From assembly GCF_016905445.1 (NCBI RefSeq), contig NZ_JAFEXF010000036.1:1-45971 (forward strand): a DNA stretch of 45,971 nucleotides, in the 5' to 3' direction. Of this stretch, positions 1 through 7,948 are shown one piece after another. Made by a program: the position numbers and the translations under genes. The notes under the pieces were generated by a model, which was not told the origin of the DNA, searched no databases, and worked only from the letters and a program-made list of their open reading frames with translations. The first letter of the stretch is position 1. Every line of letters starts with the position of its first letter. This DNA comes from Streptomyces sp. G44 (GTDB lineage: Bacteria; Actinomycetota; Actinomycetes; Streptomycetales; Streptomycetaceae).

Positions 1-1
1 C

Positions 2-295
2 TACTACACCGATCTGCCGCGCCTCAAGAGCCCCGCCCCCCTCCCGCCCAACGGCGGTGACAAGGAGGCCGAGGCGGGCGCGCCCGCCACCGGCCCCGAC
101 CCCGACAAAAAAGCCGCGGCCCCGCCCCCCCACCCCCAGCCCCAGCTGCGCCCCCAGCCCCACCCCCGGCCGCAACTCCCGCCCCAGCCATCACCCCGCC
201 CCCCACCCCACCCGTCAGCTTGTACCCCACCCCAAAAACCGTCACCAGACGCCCCGGCCGCCGCGGGTCCGTCTCGATCTTCTTGCGCAGGTTGA
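2..295 (+). CDS. 3' end of an unidentified proline-rich protein (partial)
   Basis: An open frame enters from the left edge and runs about 97 codons to a TGA at 293-295. It begins YYTDLPRLKSPAPLPPNGG and becomes proline/histidine-rich. For roughly the first 100 bases this frame has the G/C-rich third positions expected of a Streptomyces gene, while the antisense frame does not, so I take it as the real coding strand there. The family cannot be named from this tail. It runs antisense to the C-terminal extension of the response regulator. The last 20 or so codons are doubtful because they lie opposite the conserved end of that regulator. Confidence 0.5.
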   Translation, partial: YYTDLPRLKSPAPLPPNGGDKEAEAGAPATGPDPDKKAAAPPPHPQPQLRPQPHPRPQLPPQPSPRPPPHPSACTPPQKPSPDAPAAAGPSRSSCAG

Positions 296-920
296 GCACG
301 TGCACGTCCACCGTCCGCACCGATATGTAGCCCGACGAGCCATGGATCCGGTCAAGAAGCTGCGGCCGGGTATAGACCCGGCCCGGCTCCTCCGCGAAAG
401 CCGTCAGCAGGTCGAACTCGCCCGGCGTGCAGTCGACCTGCCGCCCGTCGACCGTCACCTCGTGCCGCACCGGGTCGACGACGAGACCGCCCACACGCAG
501 GACCCGCCGGTCCGCGTCCGGCAGCGGCGCGTGGATGCCGCACGCGCGCCGCAGCAACGTCCGTACGCGGGCCATGAGCTCCCGGGGGCTGTACGGCTTG
601 GTGAGGTAGTCGTCGGCGCCCAGGTCGAGGCCCGCGAGGAGATCGTCCTCGGTGGAGCGCGCCGTCAGCATGAGGATCGGCAGCCGGACGAGCTCCGGGG
701 ACCCGCCCCCGTCCCGCAGCAGGCGTGTGACCTCCAGGCCGTCGGTCCCCGGCATCATCACGTCGAGGATCAGCAGATCCGGGGGCCTGCGCCGGACCTC
801 GCGGAGGGCGGCGGACCCGTCATGGACGACGGCGACCGCGTGGCCCTCGCGCTCCAGATAGCGGCGGACCAGCTCGGCCTGTTTCTCGTCGTCCTCCGCG
901 ACCAGGACAGAAGCGCACAT
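24..920 (-). CDS. OmpR/PhoB-family response regulator with a Gly/Ala-rich tail
   Basis: A DNA-binding response regulator of a two-component system. The receiver domain (about residues 1-120) starts SVLVAEDDEKQ, has the phospho-acceptor region LLILDVMMPGTDG and the conserved lysine in LGADDYLTKPY. The winged-helix output domain (about 135-235) ends RTVDVHVLNLRKKIE and VFGVGYKL. I chose the ATG at 920 because MCASVLVAEDD is the usual beginning; a GTG at 938 is possible. After the normal end of the fold the frame continues about 60 residues of Gly/Ala- and then Arg-rich sequence to a TGA at 24-26. That tail is antisense to the neighbouring plus-strand gene and is probably not a functional domain. 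No histidine kinase gene is visible beside it. Confidence 0.85.
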   Translation of the reverse strand: MCASVLVAEDDEKQAELVRRYLEREGHAVAVVHDGSAALREVRRRPPDLLILDVMMPGTDGLEVTRLLRDGGGSPELVRLPILMLTARSTEDDLLAGLDLGADDYLTKPYSPRELMARVRTLLRRACGIHAPLPDADRRVLRVGGLVVDPVRHEVTVDGRQVDCTPGEFDLLTAFAEEPGRVYTRPQLLDRIHGSSGYISVRTVDVHVLNLRKKIETDPRRPGRLVTVFGVGYKLTGGVGGGVMAGAGVAAGGGAGGAAGAGGGGAGPRLFCRGRGRWRARPPRPPCHRRWAGGGRGS

Positions 921-1020
921 GGCGTTGAGGATAGGCACGCCCCGCCGCGTTCAGACGAGGGAAACCGCATCCGGACGCCTGCCTGACAGGATGCTGACAA
1001 GTGGCCTCCACGCTTTCCCC

Positions 1021-1096
1021 GCACCGGCCCCACCTCCTGGCACCGGCCCCGCTTCCCCGCACCGGCCCCGCTTCCTCTTACCGGTCCCGCTCCCCC
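1021..1096. repeat. 19-bp tandem repeat, about 4 copies
   Basis: GCACCGGCCCC units repeat with a 19-bp period at 1021, 1040, 1059 and, degenerate, 1078. The array lies upstream of the response regulator and just downstream of the MocR-like gene. The period is not a multiple of three, which fits non-coding sequence. Confidence 0.7.
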
Positions 1097-1127
1097 GCCC
1101 CGCCCCGCCCCGCACCGCCTTCGACGC

Positions 1128-2594
1128 CTACCCGGCCCGCTCCACCGCGACATCGGCGAGCGTGTCCAGCGCCCACGCGAGAACCTCCGTCGGCGGCGAC
1201 GCGAGCCCGATCCGTACCGCGTGTGCCGCGCGCCGCCCATCGGCCGCGAAGGCCGGGCCGGGTGTCACGGCGATGCCGCGCGCTGCTGCCGCCGCCACGA
1301 ACGTCTCCGCACGCCAGGGCGGCGGCAGCTCCCACCAGCAGTAGTACGAGCGCGGATCGGTACGGAACTTCCCCTTCACCCCCGGCCCTGCCCCCGCCCC
1401 CGCCCCCGCCCCTGCTCCCGCCCCGATCAACCGCTCCCGCACGATCTCGTGCCGCACCCGCACGTCGGCCCGCTTGGCGGCGACCAGCGTCTCCACGGTT
1501 CCGTCGCCGACCCACCGCACGGCCGCCTCCAGGGCGAAGCCCCCCGCCGTCCAGCCCCCGGACCGCAGGCCGCGCGCGAGGGCGTCCAGGTGGCCGGGCG
1601 GGGCGGCGAGCATGCCGAGGGTGAGGCCGGGGGCGACCCGCTTGGACAGGCTGTCGACGAAGACGACCCGCTCGGGCAGCAGCGCGGCGAGCGGCGCGGG
1701 CGCGTCCTCCGCGAGGAAGCCCCACGTACCGTCTTCGACGACACGGCACCCCATGTCCCGTACGACGGCAGCCAGTTGAGTGCGCCGCTCCGCGCCCGCC
1801 GTCACCGACAGCGGATTGTGCAGCGTCGGCTGTACGTAGACGGCGGCGAGGGAGGCGCTCCGGTGCGCGGCGGCGAGCGCGTCGGGCAGCATGCCCTGCT
1901 CGTCGACGGCGATGGGCACGAGCCGCACGCCGAGCTGCTCGGCGATGGCTCTCACCAGTGGGTACGTGACTTCCTCGACGCCCACGCGGCCCCCGGGACG
2001 GACGAGCGAGGAGAGGGCGGCGGCGATGGCCTGCCGGCCGTTCCCGGCGAAGAGCACCTGCCCCGCGTCCGGACGCCATCCGCTGCGCGCGAGCACCGCG
2101 GCGGCGGCCTCGCGCGCCTCGGCCGTGCCGTCCGGCGCGGCGGGCCGGGTGGCCTCCAGGAGCACATCGGCCCGGGTGAGGGGCCCGAGGGCGCGGGCCA
2201 TGAGCGCGGCCTGCCCCGCGACCACGGGGTAGTTGAGTTCGAGGTTGACCACGGCCGCCCCCTGACCGGCGTCCGACGCCCGGGGGCCCGGCGGCCCGAA
2301 GGCCGGCGGCCGGGGCGGCGTCCCCTCCGTCAGCGCCGCCCCGCCGGGATGCGGCGCCCCGGCCCTGACGAACGTGCCGCGCCCCACCTCCCCCACGACC
2401 AGGCCCCGCCGCGCCAGCTCCCCGTACACGCGGATGGCCGTGGAGTTGGCGATGCCCCGCCGTCGCGCGAAGGCCCGCTGCGTCGGCAGCCGCTCGCCGC
2501 CCCGCAGCGTCCCCGCCTCGATCTCCCGGGCCACCTCGTCGGCCACCTCCCGGAAGTCTCGCCGCTTCCGCTTCCGCACGTCCGCCACGCGCAC
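1128..2594 (-). CDS. MocR-like transcriptional regulator (GntR helix-turn-helix plus aminotransferase-like domain)
   Basis: A regulator of the MocR/PdxR type, in which a GntR winged helix is fused to a fold-type I aminotransferase-like domain that binds PLP. The N-terminus (about residues 12-77) has the GntR pattern GGERLPTQRAFARRRGIA followed by STAIRVYGELARRGLV. The aminotransferase-like part begins near residue 115; the probable PLP lysine is K318 in the motif SLSKRVAPGL. Residues 391-403 are a run of alternating Gly-Ala encoded by a 6-bp repeat, an expansion inside the fold. The gene is divergent from the alpha/beta hydrolase at 2694, with about 100 bp between the starts, so that hydrolase is a plausible target. 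The effector is unknown. Confidence 0.85.
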   Translation of the reverse strand: MRVADVRKRKRRDFREVADEVAREIEAGTLRGGERLPTQRAFARRRGIANSTAIRVYGELARRGLVVGEVGRGTFVRAGAPHPGGAALTEGTPPRPPAFGPPGPRASDAGQGAAVVNLELNYPVVAGQAALMARALGPLTRADVLLEATRPAAPDGTAEAREAAAAVLARSGWRPDAGQVLFAGNGRQAIAAALSSLVRPGGRVGVEEVTYPLVRAIAEQLGVRLVPIAVDEQGMLPDALAAAHRSASLAAVYVQPTLHNPLSVTAGAERRTQLAAVVRDMGCRVVEDGTWGFLAEDAPAPLAALLPERVVFVDSLSKRVAPGLTLGMLAAPPGHLDALARGLRSGGWTAGGFALEAAVRWVGDGTVETLVAAKRADVRVRHEIVRERLIGAGAGAGAGAGAGPGVKGKFRTDPRSYYCWWELPPPWRAETFVAAAAARGIAVTPGPAFAADGRRAAHAVRIGLASPPTEVLAWALDTLADVAVERAG

Positions 2595-2693
2595 CCACCC
2601 ACCCGTCGCTCCGCCATGGACACCGACACCGGCATTGCACCGAGAGCAAAGAGCTTATTGCACCGGGCAGTTGGCGCGCCCTAGCCTCCCCTC

Positions 2694-3533
2694 ATGGCAA
2701 CCGCACAGCTCAACGGCGTCACCATCGGTTACGACGACACGGGCGACGGCGGGTCCGGTCCCTCCGCCGCGCACCGCCCCGTCCTCGTCCTCCTCCACGG
2801 CCACCCCTTCGACCGCTCCATGTGGGCCCCGCAGCGGGAGGCGTTCGCCGGGACGCACCGCGTCGTCACCCCGGACCTCCGCGGCTACGGCGACTCCACC
2901 GTCGTCCCCGGCACCACGGACTTCGCCACCTTCGCCGCGGACGTCGCCGCGCTCCTGGACCACCTGGGCGTACGGGAGTTCGCGCTCGGCGGCCTCTCGA
3001 TGGGCGGGCAGCTCGTCATGGAGTGCCATCGCCTGTTCCCGGAGCGCCTCACGGGCCTCCTCCTCGCCGACACCTTCCCCGCGGCCGAGACCCCGGAGGG
3101 CAAGGCCGCCCGCAACGCCCAGGCGGACCGGCTCCTCAGCGAGGGCATGCGGGGATACGCGGACGAGGTGCGGGACAAGATGGTGGCCCCGTACAACACG
3201 GAGGCGTCCGCGTACGTCCACCGCATGATGCTGGCCGCACCGCCCGAGGGAGCCGCCGCCGCCCTGCGCGGCCGGGCCGAACGCCCCGACTACCGCGCGA
3301 TGCTGACCCGCGTCGCCGTGCCGACCCTCGTGGTGGTGGGCCGCGACGACACGTACACGCCGGTCTCCGACGCCGAGGCCATGCATGCCGCGCTCCCCGA
3401 CTCCGCGCTGTGCGTCGTCGAGGGCGCCGCACACCTGCCGAACCTGGAACGCCCCACCGAGTTCAACACCGCGGCCCGCACCTGGCTGAACCGCCTCCCG
3501 ACGCCCGCGCCACGCCCACGCCCGCGCCCGTGA
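2694..3533 (+). CDS. Alpha/beta hydrolase
   Basis: A 279-residue hydrolase with the alpha/beta fold. Visible elements are the oxyanion-hole region LLHGHPFDRSMW near residue 35, the nucleophile elbow GLSMGGQ with its serine, the acid region VVVGRDDTYTP and the histidine in GAAHLPNLE near the end, giving a complete Ser-Asp-His triad. This matches small esterases, lactonases or haloperoxidase-like enzymes; the substrate cannot be inferred. There is no signal peptide, so it is cytoplasmic. It is divergent from the MocR-like regulator, which may control it. Confidence 0.85.
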   Translation: MATAQLNGVTIGYDDTGDGGSGPSAAHRPVLVLLHGHPFDRSMWAPQREAFAGTHRVVTPDLRGYGDSTVVPGTTDFATFAADVAALLDHLGVREFALGGLSMGGQLVMECHRLFPERLTGLLLADTFPAAETPEGKAARNAQADRLLSEGMRGYADEVRDKMVAPYNTEASAYVHRMMLAAPPEGAAAALRGRAERPDYRAMLTRVAVPTLVVVGRDDTYTPVSDAEAMHAALPDSALCVVEGAAHLPNLERPTEFNTAARTWLNRLPTPAPRPRPRP

Positions 3534-3629
3534 ACTGGTGAATTTCTCTCCTCGGCCGGGCGCGGTCGGACCGGGAGTTCCCGCGCCCACTTTGTGGCCC
3601 CCGTCACCGGTCGTACCGGTCGTAGGGAT

Positions 3630-4487
3630 CTACCAGGTGGGCCGCGCCCCCACCCCGCCGTCCACCACCAGGTCCGTACCCGTGATCCATGACGCGGCGT
3701 CCGAGGCGAGGAACACGCAGGCGTCGCCGATGTCCTCGGGCCGTCCGAGCCGCCCGAGCGGCGCCGCCCGGCCCCACCGCTCCACGCCCTGCGGCCACTC
3801 CTCGGCGAGGCCCGGCCGGTCGATGAGGCCGGGCGAGACGCTGTTGACGCGGATGCCGCGCGGCCCGTACTCCAGGGCCGCCGAGCGGGCGAACATGATC
3901 AGGGCCGCCTTGGACGCGCTGTAGTGCGCGTGGCCGGGGGCGGGGTGCGAGCCCTCGATGGACGCGATGTGCGTGACCGTGCCGCCGCCGTCCTGCCGGG
4001 CCATCAGGTCCGCGGCGGCCTGGGTACAGCAGAAGGCGCTGGTCACATTGGCCTCGGAGAGCCCTCGCCACTCCGCGGCCGTCATGTCGGCGAGGTCCCG
4101 CAGGGGCTGGACGCCGGCGTTGTTGACCAGGGCGTCCAGGCGACCCCGCCAGGCGTACGCGGCTTCGACGAGGCGGTGGCACTCCTCCTCCCGGGTCAGG
4201 TCCGCCGACAGGGCGACCGCGGCACCGCCCGCCGCCTCGATCCGCCCGACCAGTTCCCGGGCCCGCGCCTCGCCCCGCCGGTAGTGCACCACGACCGCGG
4301 CCCCGGCCTGCGCGAACCGCCGGGCGATCCCGGCGCCGACGCCTCCGCTGGCCCCGGTGACAAGAGCGACGCGCCCGTCCAGCCGCGGCAGACTCGCCCC
4401 ACGCTCACGCTCCCCCTCCCCTCGAACGGCCTCCCCTCGAACGGCCTTTCCTCGAACGGCCTCCCCTCGAACGGCCTCGTCACGCAT
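3630..4487 (-). CDS. SDR-family oxidoreductase
   Basis: A classical short-chain dehydrogenase/reductase. The Rossmann motif is ALVTGASGGVGAGIARRF, followed by NNAG and the catalytic HYSASKAAL, with a serine 13 residues before the tyrosine (HIASIEG). The C-terminus carries VNSVSPGLIDRPG and ends with VDGG. The ATG at 4487 overlaps the end of the upstream cupin gene by 8 bp, so the two are translationally coupled. The N-terminus is unusual: about 25 residues of repeated EAVRG encoded by a 15-bp tandem repeat precede the Rossmann fold. A shorter protein starting nearer the fold cannot be excluded. Substrate unknown. Confidence 0.85.
   Translation of the reverse strand: MRDEAVRGEAVRGKAVRGEAVRGEGERERGASLPRLDGRVALVTGASGGVGAGIARRFAQAGAAVVVHYRRGEARARELVGRIEAAGGAAVALSADLTREEECHRLVEAAYAWRGRLDALVNNAGVQPLRDLADMTAAEWRGLSEANVTSAFCCTQAAADLMARQDGGGTVTHIASIEGSHPAPGHAHYSASKAALIMFARSAALEYGPRGIRVNSVSPGLIDRPGLAEEWPQGVERWGRAAPLGRLGRPEDIGDACVFLASDAASWITGTDLVVDGGVGARPTW
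4421..4480. repeat. 15-bp in-frame tandem repeat (4 copies) in the SDR N-terminus
   Basis: CTCGAACGGCCTCCC and close variants repeat at 4421, 4436, 4451 and 4466. Read on the minus strand they encode EAVRG/KAVRG. The array begins right at the stop codon of the cupin gene, so copy-number change would alter the SDR leader without a frameshift. Confidence 0.85.
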
Positions 4488-5085
4488 GGAAGGCTCCCTC
4501 GTTCCCGTCCTGCCCCATCCGCACCGGCTCCCCCGGCCGGCACAGCTCCCGGATGAGCCGCGCCCGCCCCGGATACCGCGCGGCCAGCGCTTCCGGGTCC
4601 CCGCCTTCGTAATCCTGGGGCAGGAACCCGGGCGCCATCGTCGTCCCGAACAGTGACCACCCGTACCGCCGCCGGCCGTCGGCGGGGGCGGGGGCGGGCG
4701 CCACCCGCGCCCCCATCCAGGTCCCCGCGGGGACGACGAGCTGTACGGACCCGGCCCGCCCCAGCACGGCGAGGCGGTCCGTGCCGTCGGGTGCCAGAAG
4801 CAGCAGTTCCAGGGCATCACCCTCGTAGAAGTGCCAGATCTCGTCGGTGGGCAGGCGGTGCAGGGCGGAGAAATCCCCGGGGGCGGTGGTCAGGAGCACG
4901 AGGATCGCTGTGCCCGCGGGGCGGCCCTCGGCGTCGGGCGGTCCCGCCCAGGTCCGGCGGAACCGTCCGCCCTCCACCGGCAGGGGCCGCAGCCCGTACC
5001 GGGCGGCGACTTCGTCGGCCGTCTCGATCCGCTCGGCCGTCTCGATCCGCTCGGCCCGCTCGGCCCGCTCGTCCTTTTCCACCAT
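4480..5085 (-). CDS. Cupin-fold protein of the DUF985 type
   Basis: About 201 residues. The centre carries the cupin pattern of DUF985 proteins: FSALHRLPTDEIWHFYEG, then a beta-strand-rich stretch (ALELLLLAPDG) and VPAGTWMGARV, ending near GWSLFGTTMAPGF. Members are small metal-binding or sugar-binding cupins of uncertain function. The N-terminus contains an 18-bp direct repeat (5021-5056) encoding AERIET twice. I prefer the ATG at 5085; a GTG at 5112 is also possible, and neither has a strong ribosome binding site. The stop overlaps the SDR start, indicating a two-gene unit. Confidence 0.75.
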   Translation of the reverse strand: MVEKDERAERAERIETAERIETADEVAARYGLRPLPVEGGRFRRTWAGPPDAEGRPAGTAILVLLTTAPGDFSALHRLPTDEIWHFYEGDALELLLLAPDGTDRLAVLGRAGSVQLVVPAGTWMGARVAPAPAPADGRRRYGWSLFGTTMAPGFLPQDYEGGDPEALAARYPGRARLIRELCRPGEPVRMGQDGNEGAFHA

Positions 5086-5148
5086 GGACGAAGAGGTCCC
5101 CGGCAGCGGCACGTCTCATGCAGCCCCGCAGAAGTCCATGCCCTCGCC

Positions 5149-5742
5149 TCAGGGCGTGAGGGACCGCCAGATCCGCTCCGGCAGGACGCGCGCGGCCCGG
5201 CCGAGGTCGACGTCGTCCAGGCCGGAGAGCCGGCGGCGCGCGGTCGCGACGATCGGCCCCATGACGAGCGCCTCGACCATGGGTACGTCCAGCGGGGCGA
5301 TCTCCCCCGACTCCGTGTGCCGGCGCACCCAGTCGGCCAGCGGCGACAGCCTGGCCTCCTGGGCGTCGCGAAGCTGCCTGGCGTGGGCCATGCCGACCCG
5401 GTCGGCATAGGAGGAGTGCAGGAGCCGGGAGGCGTCCGGGTGCTCCTGGATGAACTCCAGGTAGGTCCGTACGAGCGCGCGGACACCGCCACGTGCCGTG
5501 CGGGACCGCGCGACGCCCGCGGCCAGTTCGCCGAGGAGACGTTCGAGCCAGCGCAGCAGCAGGGCGTTCATCAGGCCGTCGACGCTGCCGAAGTGGTGGT
5601 AGAGACTGCCGAGACTGACACCGCTGGCCTTGGTGAGGGCGCTGACGGTGACGCCCTGCTCCCCGTGGTCGGCGTAGACCTGAAGGGCGGCGTCCAGCAG
5701 GCGCTCGGCGGTCTCCGCGCCACGTCGTTGCTTGGGGCTCAT
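5149..5742 (-). CDS. TetR-family transcriptional regulator
   Basis: A 197-residue repressor-type protein. The helix-turn-helix is near the N-terminus: AAETAERLLDAALQVYADHG is not exact, but ERLLDAALQVYADHGEQG leads into VSALTKASGVSLGSLYHHF and then the usual ligand-binding helices. The ATG at 5742 (MSPKQRRG) is chosen over an earlier start nine bases upstream. It is divergent from the kinase gene at 5859; a palindrome between them is a candidate operator. The ligand is not predictable. Confidence 0.85.
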   Translation of the reverse strand: MSPKQRRGAETAERLLDAALQVYADHGEQGVTVSALTKASGVSLGSLYHHFGSVDGLMNALLLRWLERLLGELAAGVARSRTARGGVRALVRTYLEFIQEHPDASRLLHSSYADRVGMAHARQLRDAQEARLSPLADWVRRHTESGEIAPLDVPMVEALVMGPIVATARRRLSGLDDVDLGRAARVLPERIWRSLTP

Positions 5743-5818
5743 GGTGCCCACCAGCGTAGACCCCCTTCCACCAGGCCGGAGCGAGTGCCTCCGCTCCCCG
5801 GCTGGGCGGACGGGAAGT

Positions 5819-5844
5819 GGAACAGTTTTCTAGAAAGATCTTCC
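5819..5844. promoter_or_regulatory. Candidate TetR operator
   Basis: An imperfect inverted repeat with core TTTCTAGAAA flanked by GGAA and TTCC arms. It is AT-rich for this genome, and lies between the divergent tetR and kinase genes, ending just before the AGGAGG (5849-5854) of the kinase. Binding by the TetR protein is inference from position. Confidence 0.45.
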
Positions 5845-5858
5845 AACCAGGAGGATCG

Positions 5859-7799
5859 ATGGTCCACACTGGTGCCCGGTCGGCCCGGGCCGGTGTCCGT
5901 CCGTGCGGACGGGGGTGCGCACGGGAACGGCACGGGTCCGGCCGACGGCCGGTGAACGGGGAGACGGTGGACGGGGCAGGCGGACAGGACGGGTTCGACC
6001 TCACGGGCAGCGGCGCGGAGCCGTTGCGCGAACGGGATCCACGGCAAATCGGTTCGATCCCGCTGGTGGGGCGGCTCGGGGTCGGCGGCATGGGACGGGT
6101 GTATCTCGGCGTCGTCGACGGGCGGTACGCCGCCGTCAAGCAGATGCTGGCGTCCGTCGTCGCCGAGGACGAGGGGTTCCTGCGCCGCTTCGGGCAGGAG
6201 ATGGACAACCTCGCGCGCCTGCCGGCCGAGGCCACCGCACCGCTCCTCGCGAGCGACCGCACCGCCGAACCACCGTGGTTCGCCACCGCGTACGTCCCCG
6301 GGATCACCCTCGCGGAGGCCGTCGAACCGCACGGCGGGCCGCTGCCGGCCGACGCCCTGTGGCGGCTCCTGCGGGAGGTGGCCGCGGGCCTGCGGTCGGT
6401 CCACGCGCTCGACATGGTGCACCGCGACCTCAAGCCGTCGAACGTCATGCTGACCCTCGACGGCGTCACACTCATCGACTTCGGCATCGCCCGCGCCGCC
6501 GAGCAGAGCCAGCTGACCCAGACCGGCCTGATCGTCGGCACCCCGGCGTACATGTCGCCCGAACAGGCCTCGGGAAAGCGCCGGTTGACCAGCGCCTCCG
6601 ACATCTTCACGCTGGGCCTGCTGGTCGCCTACGCGGCGAGCGGCCGCTGGCCGTTCAAGGACGGCGCCGACGGCAGCCCGCTGTACCGCATCGTCCACGA
6701 CACCCCCGATCTGGGCCCGCTGCGCGCCCTGGACCCGCGTCTCGCCGGGATCGTCGACACCTGCCTGGACAAGGACCCCGAGGGCCGTCCGACGGCGGCG
6801 GAACTGCTCGACCTGGCCGCACAGCACGGCCCCACCGCCCCGCCCGCCTGGCCGGCCCCGGTCACGGACCGCCTGGCGGGCCGCGCGGCCTTCGCGGCGA
6901 GGACCCCTCCGAGGCCGCCGGAGCGCCCCCTCGAAGAAACCGCCCCCGACGCCGCCGCCGCTGCGCCGCCCCGCCCGGAGCGACGCCGCCGCACCCGCGT
7001 CCTGATGGCCGTGGTCCCGGTGGTGATCGCCACGGGCACGACCCTGGCCATCCAGAACCTCCCGTACGTCAGCTCCCCGGACCGCGCGGCGGGCTCGACC
7101 CCCTCCACGACGGCAACGGCTCCCCCGAACGGCCAGGAGACCTCGGAGAACCCTTCGCAGAAGCGGAAGCAGAAGGACCGGGACCGAAAAGACGGCGACA
7201 GGGCCAAGGGTGAGAAAGAGAAGAAAAACGACAAGGACGGTTCGCCGAACGACAACACGGAAGAAGGCGAAGCACTGCCCGGCGACTCGGCCCCGGGCCG
7301 CAAGACCCCGCCCGAGAACGACGACAAGGGAAGCCCTCCGCGCTCGGACCCTGACGCCGACTCCCCCGACACCGACAACGGCGGGAACGGCGGCAACGGC
7401 AACGACGACGATGGAGGCAGCGACACACCGACCAGCCCCGCCTCAGGCCCCTTCCGCCTGAAGAACGCCGACAACAACGCCTGCCTGACCCAGGTCTACG
7501 GCGCCGCGGACGACGGCGCGTGCGGCGACCCCAGCGCCACGTGGAAGACGGTGAGCGCGGAGAACAACAGCTTCAAGGTGGTCAACAAGGAGTCGGGCTC
7601 CTGCCTGGTGGCCAACATGCTCGGACAGGCCGTCTTCGTCGGCGACTGCACCCAGGGCTCCGCCCGCCTCTGGCGCTGGGGCGCGAACGGCACCCTGAAG
7701 AGCACCTCGAACGGCGGCTGCCTGGACCTGGCCTACGGCGGCGGAGTGGCCGCCGCCACCTGCCAACAGGGCAAGGCGTCCCAGCAGTGGTCCAGGTGA
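5859..7799 (+). CDS. Membrane-anchored Ser/Thr protein kinase with C-terminal ricin-like domain
   Basis: A 646-residue Hanks-type kinase. The glycine-rich loop is GRLGVGGMGRVYLG (about 71-84), the ATP-binding lysine is K94 (YAAVKQM), the catalytic loop MVHRDLKPSNVM and DFG at 207-209, and the activation segment VGTPAYMSPEQ. After the kinase comes a Pro/Ala linker, one transmembrane helix (about 380-399), a charged low-complexity stretch rich in Lys, Asp, Asn and Gly, and an extracellular domain from about 535 with cysteines and QW-type motifs (NACLTQV, GSCLVAN, GGCLDLAYGG) like a ricin B beta-trefoil. PASTA repeats are absent. It may therefore sense a carbohydrate ligand outside the cell. The start is set by AGGAGG four bases upstream; the first 50 residues are weakly conserved in type, so a later start is possible. 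It adjoins the attL end of the AICE. Confidence 0.88.
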   Translation: MVHTGARSARAGVRPCGRGCARERHGSGRRPVNGETVDGAGGQDGFDLTGSGAEPLRERDPRQIGSIPLVGRLGVGGMGRVYLGVVDGRYAAVKQMLASVVAEDEGFLRRFGQEMDNLARLPAEATAPLLASDRTAEPPWFATAYVPGITLAEAVEPHGGPLPADALWRLLREVAAGLRSVHALDMVHRDLKPSNVMLTLDGVTLIDFGIARAAEQSQLTQTGLIVGTPAYMSPEQASGKRRLTSASDIFTLGLLVAYAASGRWPFKDGADGSPLYRIVHDTPDLGPLRALDPRLAGIVDTCLDKDPEGRPTAAELLDLAAQHGPTAPPAWPAPVTDRLAGRAAFAARTPPRPPERPLEETAPDAAAAAPPRPERRRRTRVLMAVVPVVIATGTTLAIQNLPYVSSPDRAAGSTPSTTATAPPNGQETSENPSQKRKQKDRDRKDGDRAKGEKEKKNDKDGSPNDNTEEGEALPGDSAPGRKTPPENDDKGSPPRSDPDADSPDTDNGGNGGNGNDDDGGSDTPTSPASGPFRLKNADNNACLTQVYGAADDGACGDPSATWKTVSAENNSFKVVNKESGSCLVANMLGQAVFVGDCTQGSARLWRWGANGTLKSTSNGGCLDLAYGGGVAAATCQQGKASQQWSR

Positions 7800-7865
7800 C
7801 GCCCCGCATGAGCGGCCCGCACCGAACACGACGACCGGGTCCGCAGGCACACAGCTGACGCACAA

Positions 7866-7898
7866 AACCCCAGGCCACGAAGTAAGTGACCTGGGGTT
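7866..7898 (-). terminator. Original tRNA-Thr terminator, stranded at attL
   Basis: AACCCCAGG pairs with CCTGGGGTT around a 15-nt loop; on the minus strand it is followed by TTTT. It lies directly after the tRNA 3' fragment at attL, so it should be the host terminator of the tRNA gene before integration. It could also serve the kinase gene on the other strand. Confidence 0.75.
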
Positions 7899-7903
7899 CC
7901 AGT

Positions 7904-7948
7904 GGAGCCGCCTTCGGGATTCGAACCCGAGACCTACGCATTACGAGT
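7904..7948. other. attL (tRNA-Thr 3' fragment)
   Basis: Forty-five bases identical to 24351-24395. On the minus strand it reads from the tRNA anticodon loop through the T arm to the acceptor stem. The tRNA 5' half is missing here. The base just outside (T at 7903) gives a genomically encoded CCA on the tRNA strand, unlike attR. Confidence 0.9.

Noticed and set aside
4817..6610. A 597-codon minus-strand frame spanning cupin, TetR and kinase
   Set aside because: It crosses three well-supported genes in another frame and has no domain of its own.
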